Shown here: positions 16,601-16,878 of the stretch, in pieces
How positions within the stretch are numbered: position 1 is the first letter of the stretch
Layout of the letters: every line of letters starts with the position of its first letter
Assembly: GCA_022496185.1 (NCBI GenBank)
Contig: WTXG01000505.1
Span: forward strand, 1-16,878
Length of the DNA: 16,878 nt
Direction: 5' to 3'
Origin: Multifurca ochricompacta
Taxonomy: Eukaryota > Basidiomycota > Agaricomycetes > Russulales > Russulaceae
Made by a program: the position numbers and the translations under genes
Notes under the pieces: model-generated
What the model was told of the DNA's origin: nothing
Seen by the model: only the letters and a program-made list of their open reading frames with translations
Database searches by the model: none

Positions 16601-16878
16601 ATCTGCAGCAATCTGAGTGGACATGGTGGTCTTGGCACGGATATGGACAATGAATTTGGGAGGCACTTCTTCTGGGGTAATCATGGGGTGATCTGTGATT
16701 AGGGCTGCAAAGGTTTCTGCTGCTGCTATGAGTGTCTGGTCCATCAGGGGTTGTACTGTGATTGTAGACAGGCAGGGCAAGAGGGGTGTGTCGAAGCAAA
16801 GGTCAGAGGGGTCATGGTAAGGGTGCAGGATGTGGGGCAATGTTTTAAGGTCAGGGTGTCATCTTTCCAGTTTACTTC
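13627..16878 (-). pseudogene. pol: Pol of element C: RT, RNase H, integrase, chromodomain (partial, broken)
   Basis: An open 826-codon stretch (16107-13627) holds RT with YMDD at 15999-15988, RNase H (TDASDFAIGA, DKELLAIVRALDTWRHYLEG), integrase zinc region (HHDSIATGHPG, CATC) and core (TITMDFITDLP, VISDRGPQF, YHPQTDGETERVNQ). A GPF segment and a chromodomain (YLVKWKGYPASENSWVPF) follow. Upstream, still on the minus strand, are the RT N-terminus ([13 protein letters not shown], about 16330-16290), the segment PWDHAIEL (about 16495) and linker sequence to the right edge. Breaks: a shift near 16540, one base missing near 16385 (DHL-AKGYIR), TGA at 16140-16138 for an expected Trp, and two compensating indels near 16105 and 16065 that garble about 13 residues in the FFEPLVMFFG region. 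Integrase through chromodomain is intact. Confidence 0.9.

Larger units (their letters stand above)
13019..16878 (-). mobile_element. Element C: 3' part of a second chromovirus lineage, inserted in gag of B
   Basis: On the minus strand: protease-RT linker and RT (from the right edge), RNase H, integrase, chromodomain (stop at 13627), polypurine tract (13598-13586), then 3' LTR (13585-13019). The flank next to the LTR is B gag (minus GAAGG, plus 13014-13018 CCTTC), the predicted target duplication. The 5' LTR, gag and protease core are off-window. Protein motifs set it apart from A and B (ILIFTDS after YMDD, LDAERNYDIHDKELLAIVRAL). Confidence 0.9.

Overview
The window is a block of nested Ty3/Gypsy LTR retrotransposons. 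I see no host gene, tRNA, rRNA or bacterial feature. The pol regions are chromoviruses of the Tf1/sushi type: zinc-knuckle Gag, protease, RT, RNase H, integrase, GPY/F-like domain, then a C-terminal chromodomain. Together with LTRs of about 0.57-1.3 kb and CpG-biased decay, this points to heterochromatic DNA of a filamentous fungus, most likely a basidiomycete. The species cannot be read from the sequence.

Layout: (E) 1-783, minus strand: an LTR (192-783), a primer-binding site and the first ~56 codons of gag; the rest of E lies beyond the left edge. (B) the host element of the nest, minus strand, now in four pieces: integrase-chromodomain 784-1650, protease-RT-RNase H 9139-11064, gag 11059-11685, and a 30-bp gag scrap 12989-13018. 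(A) 1651-9138, plus strand: a complete but mutated element with LTRs of 593 and 594 bp, inserted in B pol. It has an extra intact 422-codon ORF with serial zinc knuckles between integrase and the 3' LTR. (D) 11686-12988: a 1,303-bp solo LTR in B gag with a perfect 5-bp target duplication (CTGAG). (C) 13019 to the right edge, minus strand: a more distant chromovirus, also inserted in B gag, 25-30 bp from D.

How the parts work: each LTR would drive one RNA encoding Gag and, through an apparent -1 shift in the A and B copies, Pol. In A and in E, the 11 nt expected at the RNA 5' end (34 nt after the TATA box) are perfectly complementary to a site 2 nt past the LTR, and the two families differ by a compensatory base-pair change. 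This indicates Tf1-like self-priming rather than tRNA priming.

State: A and C are inactive by sequence and B is in pieces. The two A LTRs differ by about 22 transitions and no transversions, almost all at CpG, and most premature stops are TGA at positions that were probably CGA. This suggests cytosine-methylation-linked silencing and decay. Points of most interest are the self-priming covariation, the accessory zinc-knuckle ORF, the CpG-only decay and the repeat-rich U3 of D. All comparisons were made by eye between copies inside this window.
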